The translations under genes were made by a program, and so were the position numbers. A stretch of 64,000 bases of DNA, taken from NCBI RefSeq assembly GCF_003268815.1, contig NZ_QLSV01000007.1, positions 1-64,000 on the forward strand. Reading direction: 5' to 3'. The notes beneath the pieces are model-generated. The model saw only the letters and a list, made by a program, of their open reading frames with translations, was not told the origin of the DNA and did no database searches. Source of the DNA: Flavobacterium lacus (lineage in GTDB: Bacteria > Bacteroidota > Bacteroidia > Flavobacteriales > Flavobacteriaceae). This document shows positions 17,197-26,091 of the stretch, in pieces; the first letter of the stretch is position 1; each line of letters starts with the position of its first letter.

Positions 17197-17991
17197 ATGA
17201 CATACGAAGGCGTTCTAACAAAAATGCAGACCGAAATCGGTAATCCAATTAACTATTATTTGGTGTTTGAAAATAGTTTTCTAAATCTTAATCAATTGTT
17301 AGACAAAGAACTTGAAATTTCTTTTCAGGGTTACCAATGTTTGAACTGCGGAAAAAAAAAGAAAATTTTTCGTCAAGGTTTTTGTTATGATTGTTTTATG
17401 TCGAGTCCGGCTGTGGGCGATTGGATTATGAAGCCAGAGTTAAGCACGGCTCATTTAGACATTGAAGACCGCGATTTGGTTTATGAAAAAAGAGTACAAT
17501 TGCAGCCGCATGTGTTGTATTTGGCACTTTCGAGCGAAGTTAAAATTGGCGTTACCCGGGGAACACAAGTTCCCACTCGCTGGATAGATCAAGGAGCTTC
17601 ACAAGCCATTCCGATTGTGGAAGTTCCTAATCGCTATTTGGCTGGAATTGCCGAAGTTGCTTTAAAAAATCAATATGTTGACAAAACAAATTGGCAAAAA
17701 ATGCTTAAAAATGAAATTCTTCAAGTTGATTTAATTCAAGAAAGAATCAAAGCAGGAAATTATTTACCACAAGAAGTAAAAGAATATTTCAGTGATCAAC
17801 ACCCAAATATAATCGAACTGCATTATCCCGTATTAACTTATCCTAAAAAAGTGACTAGTCTAAGTTTAGATAAAATTCTAAACTTTAAAGGAAAACTTGC
17901 TGGCGTAAAAGGACAATATTTACTCTTTCAAGATGGAACCGTTTTTAATATCCGAACCTTCGAAGGATATGTTGTAAAAATTCAAATCTAG
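17197..17991 (+). CDS. DUF2797 domain-containing protein
   Basis: 264 residues from the ATG at 17197 (MTYEGVLTKM), which matches the usual family start; an upstream in-frame TTG would add ten atypical residues. A zinc-ribbon-like four-cysteine knuckle (CLNCGKKKKIFRQGFCYDC) lies near residue 47. It is followed by LYLALSSEVKIGVTRGTQVPTRWIDQGA, reminiscent of GIY-YIG-like folds (KIGVTR). The family is cytosolic and uncharacterised. It is divergent from GH3. Confidence 0.82.
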   Translation: MTYEGVLTKMQTEIGNPINYYLVFENSFLNLNQLLDKELEISFQGYQCLNCGKKKKIFRQGFCYDCFMSSPAVGDWIMKPELSTAHLDIEDRDLVYEKRVQLQPHVLYLALSSEVKIGVTRGTQVPTRWIDQGASQAIPIVEVPNRYLAGIAEVALKNQYVDKTNWQKMLKNEILQVDLIQERIKAGNYLPQEVKEYFSDQHPNIIELHYPVLTYPKKVTSLSLDKILNFKGKLAGVKGQYLLFQDGTVFNIRTFEGYVVKIQI

Positions 17992-18123
17992 TTGTTAACT
18001 ATTTCGATTTCGGAGCTTTATCCTTTAATAAATATATAAAATTCTAAATAAAGACTGACATTCGTCATGTTTTTTACGCTTATTTGGGCGGAGATTTGTC
18101 TCATAATTCAAAACCTCACAATT

Positions 18124-18693
18124 ATGAAACGATTATTCAACCTAGAAAAAGGAATTTTGCTATTGTTTTTCATAGCAACTTCTACCTTCGGTTTCGCTCA
18201 AAAGACACTTACACTTGATGCAAAACCACAATTAAAAATTTCGGGAACTTCCAGTCTCCACGATTGGGATATGGTTTCAGAATCGGCTACCGGAAAATTG
18301 GTAGCAACTGCTGAAGGAAATAAATTGACAACCATTAATTCTCTAGTAGTAGAAATGCCGGCCGAAAGCATCAAAAGTGGTAAAGGCGGAATGGACAAAA
18401 ATGCCTATAAAGCATTAAAAACTAGTCAATACAAAACAGTAAAATTTGATTTGAAAGCAGCAACAATAAATGCTGATGGGACATGGAATTTTACAGGAAC
18501 ATTTGCCATCGCAGGTGTGACTAAATCGGTAACACTCAAAATCAAAGAAGCGACAATTGGTGGTCAATCTGTTTTTGAAGGCTCCTATGCATTTAAATTG
18601 ACTGACTACAAAATCACACCACCAACCGCTTTAATGGGAACCGTTAAAACGGGCGATGATGTTAAAATAAGTTTTACACTAAAATTCAAATAA
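18124..18693 (+). CDS. YceI family protein, secreted
   Basis: 189 residues from the ATG at 18124; upstream in-frame Met codons precede no signal peptide. A signal peptide ends near FGFAQ (about residue 26), then the lipocalin-like YceI domain: TLDAKPQLKISGTSSLHDWDM, FDLKAATI, TFAIAGVTKSVTLK and ITPPTALMGTVKTGDDVKISF. YceI proteins bind polyisoprenoids or amphiphilic lipids in a beta-barrel cavity. It lies 33 bp before an outer-membrane barrel gene and is part of a three-gene operon ending in a second YceI-like gene. Confidence 0.88.
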   Translation: MKRLFNLEKGILLLFFIATSTFGFAQKTLTLDAKPQLKISGTSSLHDWDMVSESATGKLVATAEGNKLTTINSLVVEMPAESIKSGKGGMDKNAYKALKTSQYKTVKFDLKAATINADGTWNFTGTFAIAGVTKSVTLKIKEATIGGQSVFEGSYAFKLTDYKITPPTALMGTVKTGDDVKISFTLKFK

Positions 18694-18726
18694 ATCTAAA
18701 AATCAACCTCTAAATTATTTTAAAAA

Positions 18727-20028
18727 ATGAGAAATTTATTCACAGTTGCTCTTGTACTCGTTAGTGCATTAGCTATAGCACAAAAACAACAATATCAATT
18801 AGACAATTGGAGACCTTATGACAAAACAGGATTGTCGATGTTTGAAGCTCCAAAAGACACGGTTACTACTTTTGAGGAAGTTAAAGTGAGAATTGGTGGA
18901 GCATTTGCTTTGCAATATCAAGCGTTGGATCATGAAAACAATGCTGATCCCGTTTTAAACTCAAACAACGTAAATACTAATCAATTAGCTAACTTGGGTA
19001 ACAATTTTAACCTTGCTACAGCCAATCTTGACATAGATGTAGCCCTTTTTGATGGTGTTAATCTTCACTTAAGAACCTATCTTTCATCTCGTCACCACCC
19101 GGAACCGTATGTAAAAGGGGGTTACATCCAAATTGACAAATTAGATTTTATCAGAAAAGGATTCATGGCAGAAACAATGAAGTATACGACCGTAAAAATT
19201 GGTCATATGGAAAATAACTATGGAGATGCTCACTTTAGAAGATCAGATAATGCTTTAGCCATTTACAATCCATTTGTTGGGAATTATATCATGGATGCTT
19301 TTACAACAGAAGTGGGTGCAGAAGTTTATTACCAAAGAAATGGTTGGATAGGTATGCTTGGGGCTACTAATGGAAAGTTGAACCAAACAACCAATGCACC
19401 CGGCGTTACAAGCCCTTCTGTGATGGCAAAAGTGGGTTATGATAAACAAATCAACAACGATTTACGTTTTAGATTAACAGGGTCTTTATATAACACTGCT
19501 CAATCTGCAAGAACATACCTTTACGGTGGTGACCGTGCCGGTTCTAGATATTACTTTGTAATGGAAAATACTTTAGCAACATCTTCTGCAAATTATTCTT
19601 CCGGTTTAGTTACACCTGGATTTACAAATGAGTTAACTGCGATTATGATTAATCCATTTGTAAAATACAAAGGATTTGAGTTCTTTGGTATGGTTGAAAA
19701 AGTAAGCGGAAAAACGAAAGCAGAAGTAGATGAGAGAGATTTTACCCAGTTGGGAGCAGAGTTGATCTACCGTTTCGGTAAAAATGAAAACCTTTATATA
19801 GCCGGTCGTTACAACAACGTAACTGGAGAAACTGCAGCTACAGTAACTTTACCCAGCCAAGATATAGACGTGACTCGTTTCAACATTGGTGGTGGTTGGT
19901 TTATGACAAAAAATATTTTAGTTAAATTTGAATATGTTAATCAAAAGTATGATGGTTACGCTAAAACAAATATCTTAAACGAAGGTAAGTTTAATGGATT
20001 TGTTGCCGAGGCTGTCATTGCTTTCTAA
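18727..20028 (+). CDS. Outer-membrane beta-barrel (porin-like) protein
   Basis: 433 residues with a signal peptide (MRNLFTVALVLVSALAIAQ). The mature chain is rich in alternating aromatic strands, for example VNLHLRTYLSSRHHPEP, IKIGHMENNYGDAHFRRSDN-like segments, VEKVSGK and FNIGGGWFMTKNILVKFEYV, and ends in EAVIAF with a terminal Phe, as expected for a BAM substrate. The overall pattern is like a 16- to 18-strand porin, but no named porin family could be assigned with certainty. It is flanked by two YceI-type genes (33 bp and 10 bp away), which suggests a shared substrate. Confidence 0.75.
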   Translation: MRNLFTVALVLVSALAIAQKQQYQLDNWRPYDKTGLSMFEAPKDTVTTFEEVKVRIGGAFALQYQALDHENNADPVLNSNNVNTNQLANLGNNFNLATANLDIDVALFDGVNLHLRTYLSSRHHPEPYVKGGYIQIDKLDFIRKGFMAETMKYTTVKIGHMENNYGDAHFRRSDNALAIYNPFVGNYIMDAFTTEVGAEVYYQRNGWIGMLGATNGKLNQTTNAPGVTSPSVMAKVGYDKQINNDLRFRLTGSLYNTAQSARTYLYGGDRAGSRYYFVMENTLATSSANYSSGLVTPGFTNELTAIMINPFVKYKGFEFFGMVEKVSGKTKAEVDERDFTQLGAELIYRFGKNENLYIAGRYNNVTGETAATVTLPSQDIDVTRFNIGGGWFMTKNILVKFEYVNQKYDGYAKTNILNEGKFNGFVAEAVIAF

Positions 20029-20038
20029 AACAAACAAT

Positions 20039-20563
20039 ATGCGTGTTTTTGGTCTCATATTAGTTGTAACAGCAACACTGTTTTCAACACCTAGAGAATA
20101 TCTGTTGGTCAGTACAAAACAGTTTTCTGTTCAAGGTACTACTTCAATTGGAGGTTTTGAATGTAACTACGATATGAATGCTAAAGACACGCTGTTTTTT
20201 AATCAACCCAATAAAACAAAAAAAGTTATACAAAGTGTTCCAGTCAAAAGTTTTGGATGCGGTAATTTTATTCTAAATAATGATTTTAGAAAAACCTTAA
20301 AAGAAAAAGAGTTTCCAAATGTTAGAATTGAACTTTCAAATTTTAAAAAGAATGCCCAAAATTACAGTTGCGATTTAACACTCAACTTGGTTGGAAAACA
20401 AAAAATCTATAAAAATCTCCCACTAGAATTTGATAAAAACCGTCTGAACGGAATGATAACTTTGCAGTTCAGCGATTTTGATTTAACGCCTCCAAAAAAA
20501 ATTGGCGGGATGATCAAAATTAAAGAAGAAATTAAATTGTCTGTTAGTTTACAAACAGAATAA
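20039..20563 (+). CDS. YceI-like domain protein
   Basis: 174 residues from the ATG at 20039, 10 bp after the barrel gene stop. A short hydrophobic N-terminus (MRVFGLILVVTATLFS) acts as a probable signal peptide. The mature part has YceI-like features: LVSTKQFSVQGTTSIGGFEC, FPNVRIELSNF, LTLNLVGKQKIYKNLPL and a final FDLTPPKKIGGMIKIKEEI. It is shorter and more divergent than the first YceI gene of the operon. Three cysteines (in GFECNY, FGCGN and YSCDL) could allow a disulfide. Confidence 0.75.
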   Translation: MRVFGLILVVTATLFSTPREYLLVSTKQFSVQGTTSIGGFECNYDMNAKDTLFFNQPNKTKKVIQSVPVKSFGCGNFILNNDFRKTLKEKEFPNVRIELSNFKKNAQNYSCDLTLNLVGKQKIYKNLPLEFDKNRLNGMITLQFSDFDLTPPKKIGGMIKIKEEIKLSVSLQTE

Positions 20564-20589
20564 TAGCGTTAGTTTTTTAGTTTAAAAAG

Positions 20590-20625
20590 AACCCCAAATT
20601 GCACGTTTATGTTTCAATTTGGGGT
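20590..20625. terminator. Bidirectional terminator between YceI-like and AsmA-like genes
   Basis: A perfect 12-bp inverted repeat (20590-20601 and 20614-20625, AACCCCAAATTG/CAATTTGGGGTT) has T-rich tracts on both strands. It lies between two convergent genes, 26 bp after one stop and 6 bp before the other. Confidence 0.8.
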
Positions 20626-20631
20626 TTCTTT

Positions 20632-23241
20632 TTACTCTTTTTTCTTTTTTTTGTTAAACAAGCTGTTTAAGCCCTCTTTTACTTTGTCTTTTACAACTTC
20701 TTCCGTTTTAGTTTTCACCTCTTCTTTTGTTGCCGGAGTGGTAGTTTTAGCAGTGTCTTTTGGATCTTTGGTTTGGTTCAATAAATTGCCCAATGCCGAA
20801 GTCCCTTGGTTAATTAGTTTTTGTTTCTGAAATTCTACCAATTGATTCACCAGTTTTGTTGTAGCTTGTTTGGTGTCAGTGCTTATTTTTGGATTTGAAA
20901 AATTACCGCTAAGCAAAGCCGTAATCGGAATTGATTTCACTTTTGCAGCATCAGCCGGAGATAATTTTGTAATTAAACTATTAATCTCTGTTCCCAAATA
21001 TTTCGCCGGTACATCAAATTTTACATTATAATTCATCGATTGGTCAAAGCCGTGTGAACCACCTACATTTAAAGTGATGTCTTGGTATTTGATGTCAAAA
21101 GGTTTCACGTTTACTTTTCCGTTTTCAAAGGACAAACTTGTTTTTAAGTCATTCAAATTCACTTTTTTCAAATCAATAAAATTAATTTGATTATCTAACG
21201 CACTCAGCAAAGTTGAGTTGGAAGCATTCACCGTTGTAGAGAGCAATTGACCAACCAAATCGCCACTTAATGTTTTTAAATCCGGAGTCATTTCTTTCGC
21301 ATCCAAATTACCGGAAACTTTAATGGTTGAATTGAGTTTACCATTGATTACATTGGCAATTGGAGCAATGCTTTTCATCATATCCAATTGCGTAAATGTT
21401 TCGTTGATATTTACAGAATTTAAATCTAAATTCATCGCAAAGGTTGGTACTTTTGTTTTCGTGGAAACATTTCCGTTTAAACCAATTATACCACCAAATA
21501 TGCTGGTTTTCACATTTTCTAAGGTTACTCTTTCATCTTTCACAATTAGCTTACCTGAAACATCTTTTAACGTTAAATTGTCATACAAAACCGTATTAGC
21601 TTTGGCGTTTAACGTAACGTCTAAAAACGCAGGAATCTTCATCGCTTCACTCGGTCTTTGACCTTCTTTTGTTGGTTCTTCCGTTGTCATAAAATCATTC
21701 ACAGCCAATTGATTAGAACTCATGTTGAAGTTTCCCTTCAAATTCTGATCGTTAAATAAATAGCCATAGAAATTTTCTAATACACCATTTACATTAATGT
21801 CGCTTTTCCCGGTTTGTGCCGCAAATTTCTGCACGTTCAACGTACTTGGATTAAATTGAACAATCGCTTCGCTAATGTTCATTCCTTTTCCGTTTTCATC
21901 GGTATATTTAAATCCGGTTACACTGACTAAACCTGCATTTTGAATGTTTTGATATTGTTCTTTTTCCACCGATTGCGTATCAAATTTGGTCGTTACATCG
22001 GCCTTTAAAATTCCGGAAAGCGGCGTGTCTAACTTAATTGGATAGGCTTTGCTAAGGTTTCCTAAATTAATTGTTCCTTTCAAAGCGGCATCAACCAATG
22101 GATTTTCTGAAATATTTCTAATATTTGCTTTCGCATTAAAAACGTCTTGATCAATTTTAAACGATAAATTATCGATGTTCAAATACGTGTCGTTCATCAA
22201 ACCGGTTTCGTTTTTAATTTTGGTATCAATAACAATATTTTCCACTTTTTTGGGTAAGTCAGGAAACTTAAAGGAGGCGTTATTAGAAGCAATTTCCACA
22301 TTAAACTTCGGAATTGTTGTCTCAGAATACAATCCTTTTGCAAACCCGGAAATTTTAAAATCGCCTGTAGTTTGAATTTTATCCAAATCGCCTTTATAAG
22401 CAGACGGAACCAAACCTAAAAAGTTTTTAAACGATGAGGTGAGCGTGTTAAACGTTAAATCATATTGCTGCCCGGCTTCGACTAATTGAATAAAACCGGC
22501 AAATTTTAAAGGCAATTGGTTAATCAACGCTTCATTGTCTTTAAATTCATATTTGCTGTTTTCCAAATCAATTCCCAAAACCGCATCTAGTTTCAACGGA
22601 ATCGCATTCATATAATTGGTTTTATCCATGTCTAAACTCAACAAAGCATCGGTTTCGGTGTCTAAATCCAATTTAGAAGCTGCAAAATTTCCGGTTCCGG
22701 TGTGATTAATTTTGTCAACAACCATTTTTATTTTTGAACCTTCATCTATATAAACAAACTTTAAGTTTTCAATCGAATAATTCTGAATATTCAATGCAAA
22801 AGGCTTGCTATCAGAGGCTTGTTTTTCTTTGTCGTCTTTCATAGCAATATCAAAATTGCCAATTCCCTCTTTGTTAAAAATAATGTTCACAATGCCATCA
22901 ACACTCGAAAACGATTCCAATTCCATCGCTTCACCATCCGATTTAAACAATTCTTTCACCGACATTTTCAGGTTCAATTCACCTGAATAAAAAAGTGTAT
23001 CTCCTTCAAAAGGAGCTTTGTTAATAATACTCAACTTGTCAATCGTTACGTTGGCACGTGGAAAACTCTTGAACAAACTCAAACTCACATCTTCAAATGC
23101 CACATTCGCGTCCACATTTTCGTTAATCGATTTCAAAACCAATTGCTTAATTTTATCTTTAAATAAAAACGGTGCAGCGGCTAAAGCGATAATTATAACC
23201 AACAAAAATATTCCGAAACCTTTTAAAATTTTCTTAACCAT
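20632..23241 (-). CDS. AsmA-like protein
   Basis: 869 residues. One N-terminal membrane anchor (residues about 5-27, LKGFGIFLLVIIIALAAAPF) is followed by the AsmA opening VDANVAFEDVSLSLFKSFPRANVTI. A long beta-rich periplasmic region ends in the AsmA C-terminal region (SGDLVGQLLSTTVN to LGTEINSLITKL). The last 40 residues are Lys/Thr-rich and probably disordered. AsmA/TamB-type proteins are thought to move phospholipids between membranes or help outer-membrane assembly. A single gene flanked by a terminator and a repeat. Confidence 0.88.
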   Translation of the reverse strand: MVKKILKGFGIFLLVIIIALAAAPFLFKDKIKQLVLKSINENVDANVAFEDVSLSLFKSFPRANVTIDKLSIINKAPFEGDTLFYSGELNLKMSVKELFKSDGEAMELESFSSVDGIVNIIFNKEGIGNFDIAMKDDKEKQASDSKPFALNIQNYSIENLKFVYIDEGSKIKMVVDKINHTGTGNFAASKLDLDTETDALLSLDMDKTNYMNAIPLKLDAVLGIDLENSKYEFKDNEALINQLPLKFAGFIQLVEAGQQYDLTFNTLTSSFKNFLGLVPSAYKGDLDKIQTTGDFKISGFAKGLYSETTIPKFNVEIASNNASFKFPDLPKKVENIVIDTKIKNETGLMNDTYLNIDNLSFKIDQDVFNAKANIRNISENPLVDAALKGTINLGNLSKAYPIKLDTPLSGILKADVTTKFDTQSVEKEQYQNIQNAGLVSVTGFKYTDENGKGMNISEAIVQFNPSTLNVQKFAAQTGKSDINVNGVLENFYGYLFNDQNLKGNFNMSSNQLAVNDFMTTEEPTKEGQRPSEAMKIPAFLDVTLNAKANTVLYDNLTLKDVSGKLIVKDERVTLENVKTSIFGGIIGLNGNVSTKTKVPTFAMNLDLNSVNINETFTQLDMMKSIAPIANVINGKLNSTIKVSGNLDAKEMTPDLKTLSGDLVGQLLSTTVNASNSTLLSALDNQINFIDLKKVNLNDLKTSLSFENGKVNVKPFDIKYQDITLNVGGSHGFDQSMNYNVKFDVPAKYLGTEINSLITKLSPADAAKVKSIPITALLSGNFSNPKISTDTKQATTKLVNQLVEFQKQKLINQGTSALGNLLNQTKDPKDTAKTTTPATKEEVKTKTEEVVKDKVKEGLNSLFNKKKKKE

Positions 23242-23290
23242 TTTTTTATTTTTTTAATTTGAAGCGAGTCAGTAGTTTTACTTGTAAAGG

Positions 23291-23358
23291 TAATTCCTGC
23301 CCTCCTTTCTAGTCTCGTTTAAAAAACGAGAGCTAACCAGTCGGTCAGGGCTAGGCGG
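23291..23358 (-). repeat. Dispersed palindromic repeat, copy A
   Basis: Read on the minus strand it starts CGCCTAGCCCTGA and ends AAAGGAGGGCAGGAATTA, the same head and tail style as the copies near 54 and 57 kb. The centre is an 8-bp hairpin TCTCGTTT/AAACGAGA (23313-23320, 23324-23331) with a 3-nt loop, bordered by CTAG and GCTAACC. It lies between the transporter and AsmA genes. Confidence 0.6.
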
Positions 23359-23381
23359 GTTTCCATTTTCGTTTTCAGCGG

Positions 23382-24086
23382 TTAGTCCAAAATTAGCTCT
23401 TCGCCACGAGCAAGGTTAAATCGCTTTTGAAAATAATACACCGAAGCATACAAAACGGGCGTGTCTAGGATGGCTATTAGCACTTTAAACAAAAAACCGC
23501 TCAGTAGTAATCCTGGAAACAAATCCCAACTCAATATGTTAAAGTTACATAGCAAAAATAATACCGCAAATGTATCAACAAATTGCGAGGTAAAAGTAGA
23601 AAAGTTATTTCGCACCCAAAGCATTTTTCCTTTGGTCACTTTTTTCCAAAAATGAAAGATGTAAATATCGATGTATTGTGCTGCCAAATAAGCAATCATC
23701 GAGGCTAGCACAGCAAGAGCAGTTTGTCCAAAAACTTTAGAAAACAAAACATCATCAACCGGAGAATTTTCTATCGCAGGAGCAGCATTTGCAACGTAAA
23801 TAATCATTAACGAAAAAACTGAGGCAAAAATTCCCGCCGTAACGACTTGATTGGCCTTTTTCTTCCCGTAAACTTCTGAGATAATATCGGTTATTAAAAA
23901 CGTAATCGGGTAGGGCAGAATTCCTACCGAAATTTCAAACCGATAAATCCCGAAAAAATCCCAATAAAAAAATTTCTGAAAAATTAAATTCGACACCACC
24001 AACGAAGCAATAAACATAGCTCCCAGCGTGAAATAAATTTTATAGGCAAACAGTTTGTCTTTTGTTTCCAATCCTTTTTTTAACAA
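23382..24086 (-). CDS. Queuosine precursor transporter (YhhQ/VUT family)
   Basis: 234 residues, an integral membrane protein with six or more hydrophobic segments. Family features are the early VVSNLIFQKFF, the PYPITFLITDIISEVYGKKKA motif (about residue 56) and the second-half NNFSTFTSQFVDTFAVLFL motif. YhhQ imports queuosine precursors such as preQ0/preQ1 for tRNA modification. A repeat copy follows 24 bp downstream, and it is separated from sppA upstream by a terminator. Confidence 0.88.
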   Translation of the reverse strand: MLKKGLETKDKLFAYKIYFTLGAMFIASLVVSNLIFQKFFYWDFFGIYRFEISVGILPYPITFLITDIISEVYGKKKANQVVTAGIFASVFSLMIIYVANAAPAIENSPVDDVLFSKVFGQTALAVLASMIAYLAAQYIDIYIFHFWKKVTKGKMLWVRNNFSTFTSQFVDTFAVLFLLCNFNILSWDLFPGLLLSGFLFKVLIAILDTPVLYASVYYFQKRFNLARGEELILD

Positions 24087-24120
24087 AAATAATAAATTGG
24101 TAAGGAAACAGTTGTTAACA

Positions 24121-24168
24121 AAAATAAAAAACCTGACAGTTTGATTTGCTGTCAGGTTTCTTTTTTTT
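24121..24168 (-). terminator. sppA terminator
   Basis: A perfect 10-bp stem AACCTGACAG/CTGTCAGGTT (24130-24139, 24149-24158) with T-rich sequence on both sides. It immediately follows the sppA stop on the minus strand. Confidence 0.8.
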
Positions 24169-25936
24169 ATTGAATTTTCAACTCAAAAGGCATCAATGTT
24201 TGAATACCGGTTCGAGCGGTCGCTCTTTTTACTTGTTGTACTGTTTGATAAGCTTCTTCGCCAATTTCTTCCTTAATCATGGCTTCTTTTGATTTTATAA
24301 ACGGAATACCATTTTGGTCACTTAAAAACTGCATAAACGTTTTGTCAAATTCAGGATAATTTACGGTTTTGTATTTTTTGATTTTTGCTAAAGTAGCGGC
24401 TTCGCTCAACGCTACGTCTAAACCACCTAACTTGTCTACTAAACCATTTTGCAATGCTTCTGTTCCGGTCCAAACTCTTCCTTGAGCAATGGCATCTACT
24501 TGTTCAAAAGTCATTTTTCTTCCCGCAGCCACACGATTCACAAATACGGTATAAATATTTTCTACCGATTCGGTTGTTACTTCTTTAAACTTCTCATCAA
24601 TCGGTTTAAACGGACTATAGCCAATAGCATGATCGTGTGTTTTTACTTGCGACGTGCTAATTCCGATTTTTTTAGATAACTCGGTCATATTTGGTAAAAC
24701 ACCAAACACACCAATGGAACCGGTAATTGTATTGGGTTCTGCAATAATTTTATCGGCATTACAAGCAATATAATAACCGCCCGATGCGGCTAAATTACCC
24801 ATAGAAACCACAACCGGTTTTACTTTTTTGGTCAATTCAATTTCTCTCCAAATTAATTCAGAGGTCAAGGCACTTCCACCAGGGCTGTCAACTCGAATTA
24901 CGACGGCTTTCACTTTTTCGTCTTTTCGGGCTTCTTGCAAAGAGGTTCTCATAGCACCTTCGCCAATCACATTTACATCACCATCGCCACCCATGATTTC
25001 ACCTTGTGCATAAATAATGGCAATTTTATCTTTTGAATCTATTTTTTGTGGTGTTTTGGAAATGTTTTTTGCATAATCCATGATAGAAACCCACTCATAA
25101 TCTTCATCTTTTTTTACTTTCAACGCTTTTTTAATTCCGTTGTGGTATTGATCTTCATATCCAATTTTATCAATTAGTTTTTTTGATTTAGCCATTTCCG
25201 GAGTTCTTGCTGATAATTGATTGGCAATACTGTTTAATGAATCTACAGAAATATTTCTGCTTTTAGAAATATCACTTACAATTGAACTCCAAGCCGAGTT
25301 CAACAAAGCAGAAATCTGCTCTCTGTTGGCATCGCTCATTTCGTTTTCCAAAAATGGTTCAACCGCACTTTTGTATTTTCCATGACGAATTACTTCCATT
25401 TTTACACCGGTTTTTTCTTGAATATCTTTAAAGAACATGATTTCAGAAGCAAGCCCTTTAAAGTCCATTTCGCCAACCGGATTCATATAAATCGTGTCGG
25501 CAACTGAGTTGATGTAATATTCACCTTGTGTAAAATAATCCGCATAGGAAACAATAAATTTCCCTGATTTTTTAAAATCAATCAATTTGTCTCGCAACGC
25601 CTTGGATTGAGCTAATCCTAAACTGCTGTTGCTGTTTAAGATTGAAATTCCTTTTATTTTATCATCGGTTTTAGCATTATCAACAGCGTTTAACACATCA
25701 ATTAAACCTACCGATGCTTCTTCATTTAAAATCGTTACCCAAGGATCGGTGAATTTTCCGGTATAATCTAATGACACATTTTCCATATCTAAAACCAATA
25801 CGGAGTTAGATTCTACTTTAGCAACATCAGAACCGCTTCCGGCAATTGCTCCAACAATCATTAGACCAAAAAACAAAATCATAAAGAATACAAATAATCC
25901 TATGATAGTGGCCAATACATTTCCTAAAAATCTCAT
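24167..25936 (-). CDS. sppA: Signal peptide peptidase SppA, 67K type
   Basis: 589 residues with one N-terminal membrane helix (about 5-35, rich in F, L, I and M). Two tandem SppA domains are present. The catalytic Lys is in HGKYKSAVEPF in the first repeat (about residue 186), and the nucleophile Ser is in NLAASGGYYIA in the second. VIRVDSPGGSAL precedes it. This matches the long E. coli-type architecture. The enzyme degrades cleaved signal peptides in the membrane. It is divergent from the folK fusion gene across 155 bp. Confidence 0.92.
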   Translation of the reverse strand: MRFLGNVLATIIGLFVFFMILFFGLMIVGAIAGSGSDVAKVESNSVLVLDMENVSLDYTGKFTDPWVTILNEEASVGLIDVLNAVDNAKTDDKIKGISILNSNSSLGLAQSKALRDKLIDFKKSGKFIVSYADYFTQGEYYINSVADTIYMNPVGEMDFKGLASEIMFFKDIQEKTGVKMEVIRHGKYKSAVEPFLENEMSDANREQISALLNSAWSSIVSDISKSRNISVDSLNSIANQLSARTPEMAKSKKLIDKIGYEDQYHNGIKKALKVKKDEDYEWVSIMDYAKNISKTPQKIDSKDKIAIIYAQGEIMGGDGDVNVIGEGAMRTSLQEARKDEKVKAVVIRVDSPGGSALTSELIWREIELTKKVKPVVVSMGNLAASGGYYIACNADKIIAEPNTITGSIGVFGVLPNMTELSKKIGISTSQVKTHDHAIGYSPFKPIDEKFKEVTTESVENIYTVFVNRVAAGRKMTFEQVDAIAQGRVWTGTEALQNGLVDKLGGLDVALSEAATLAKIKKYKTVNYPEFDKTFMQFLSDQNGIPFIKSKEAMIKEEIGEEAYQTVQQVKRATARTGIQTLMPFELKIQ

Positions 25937-26091
25937 TTTATATTTATTTAAATATTATTTTACTAATTAGTAGTCTTTCACCGTATTATGTTACACTTTG
26001 TGTTTAAAGTATTTCATAATTACAGAAACTTATTAACAGGATTAGCAAAGATACTTTATTTCTGAAATAGTTTTAGTTATTTTGCTTTTCT

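Noticed and set aside
23242..23381. Possible tRNA-like or small RNA gene
   Set aside because: The hairpin is explained by the dispersed repeat copy A. No cloverleaf can be drawn.
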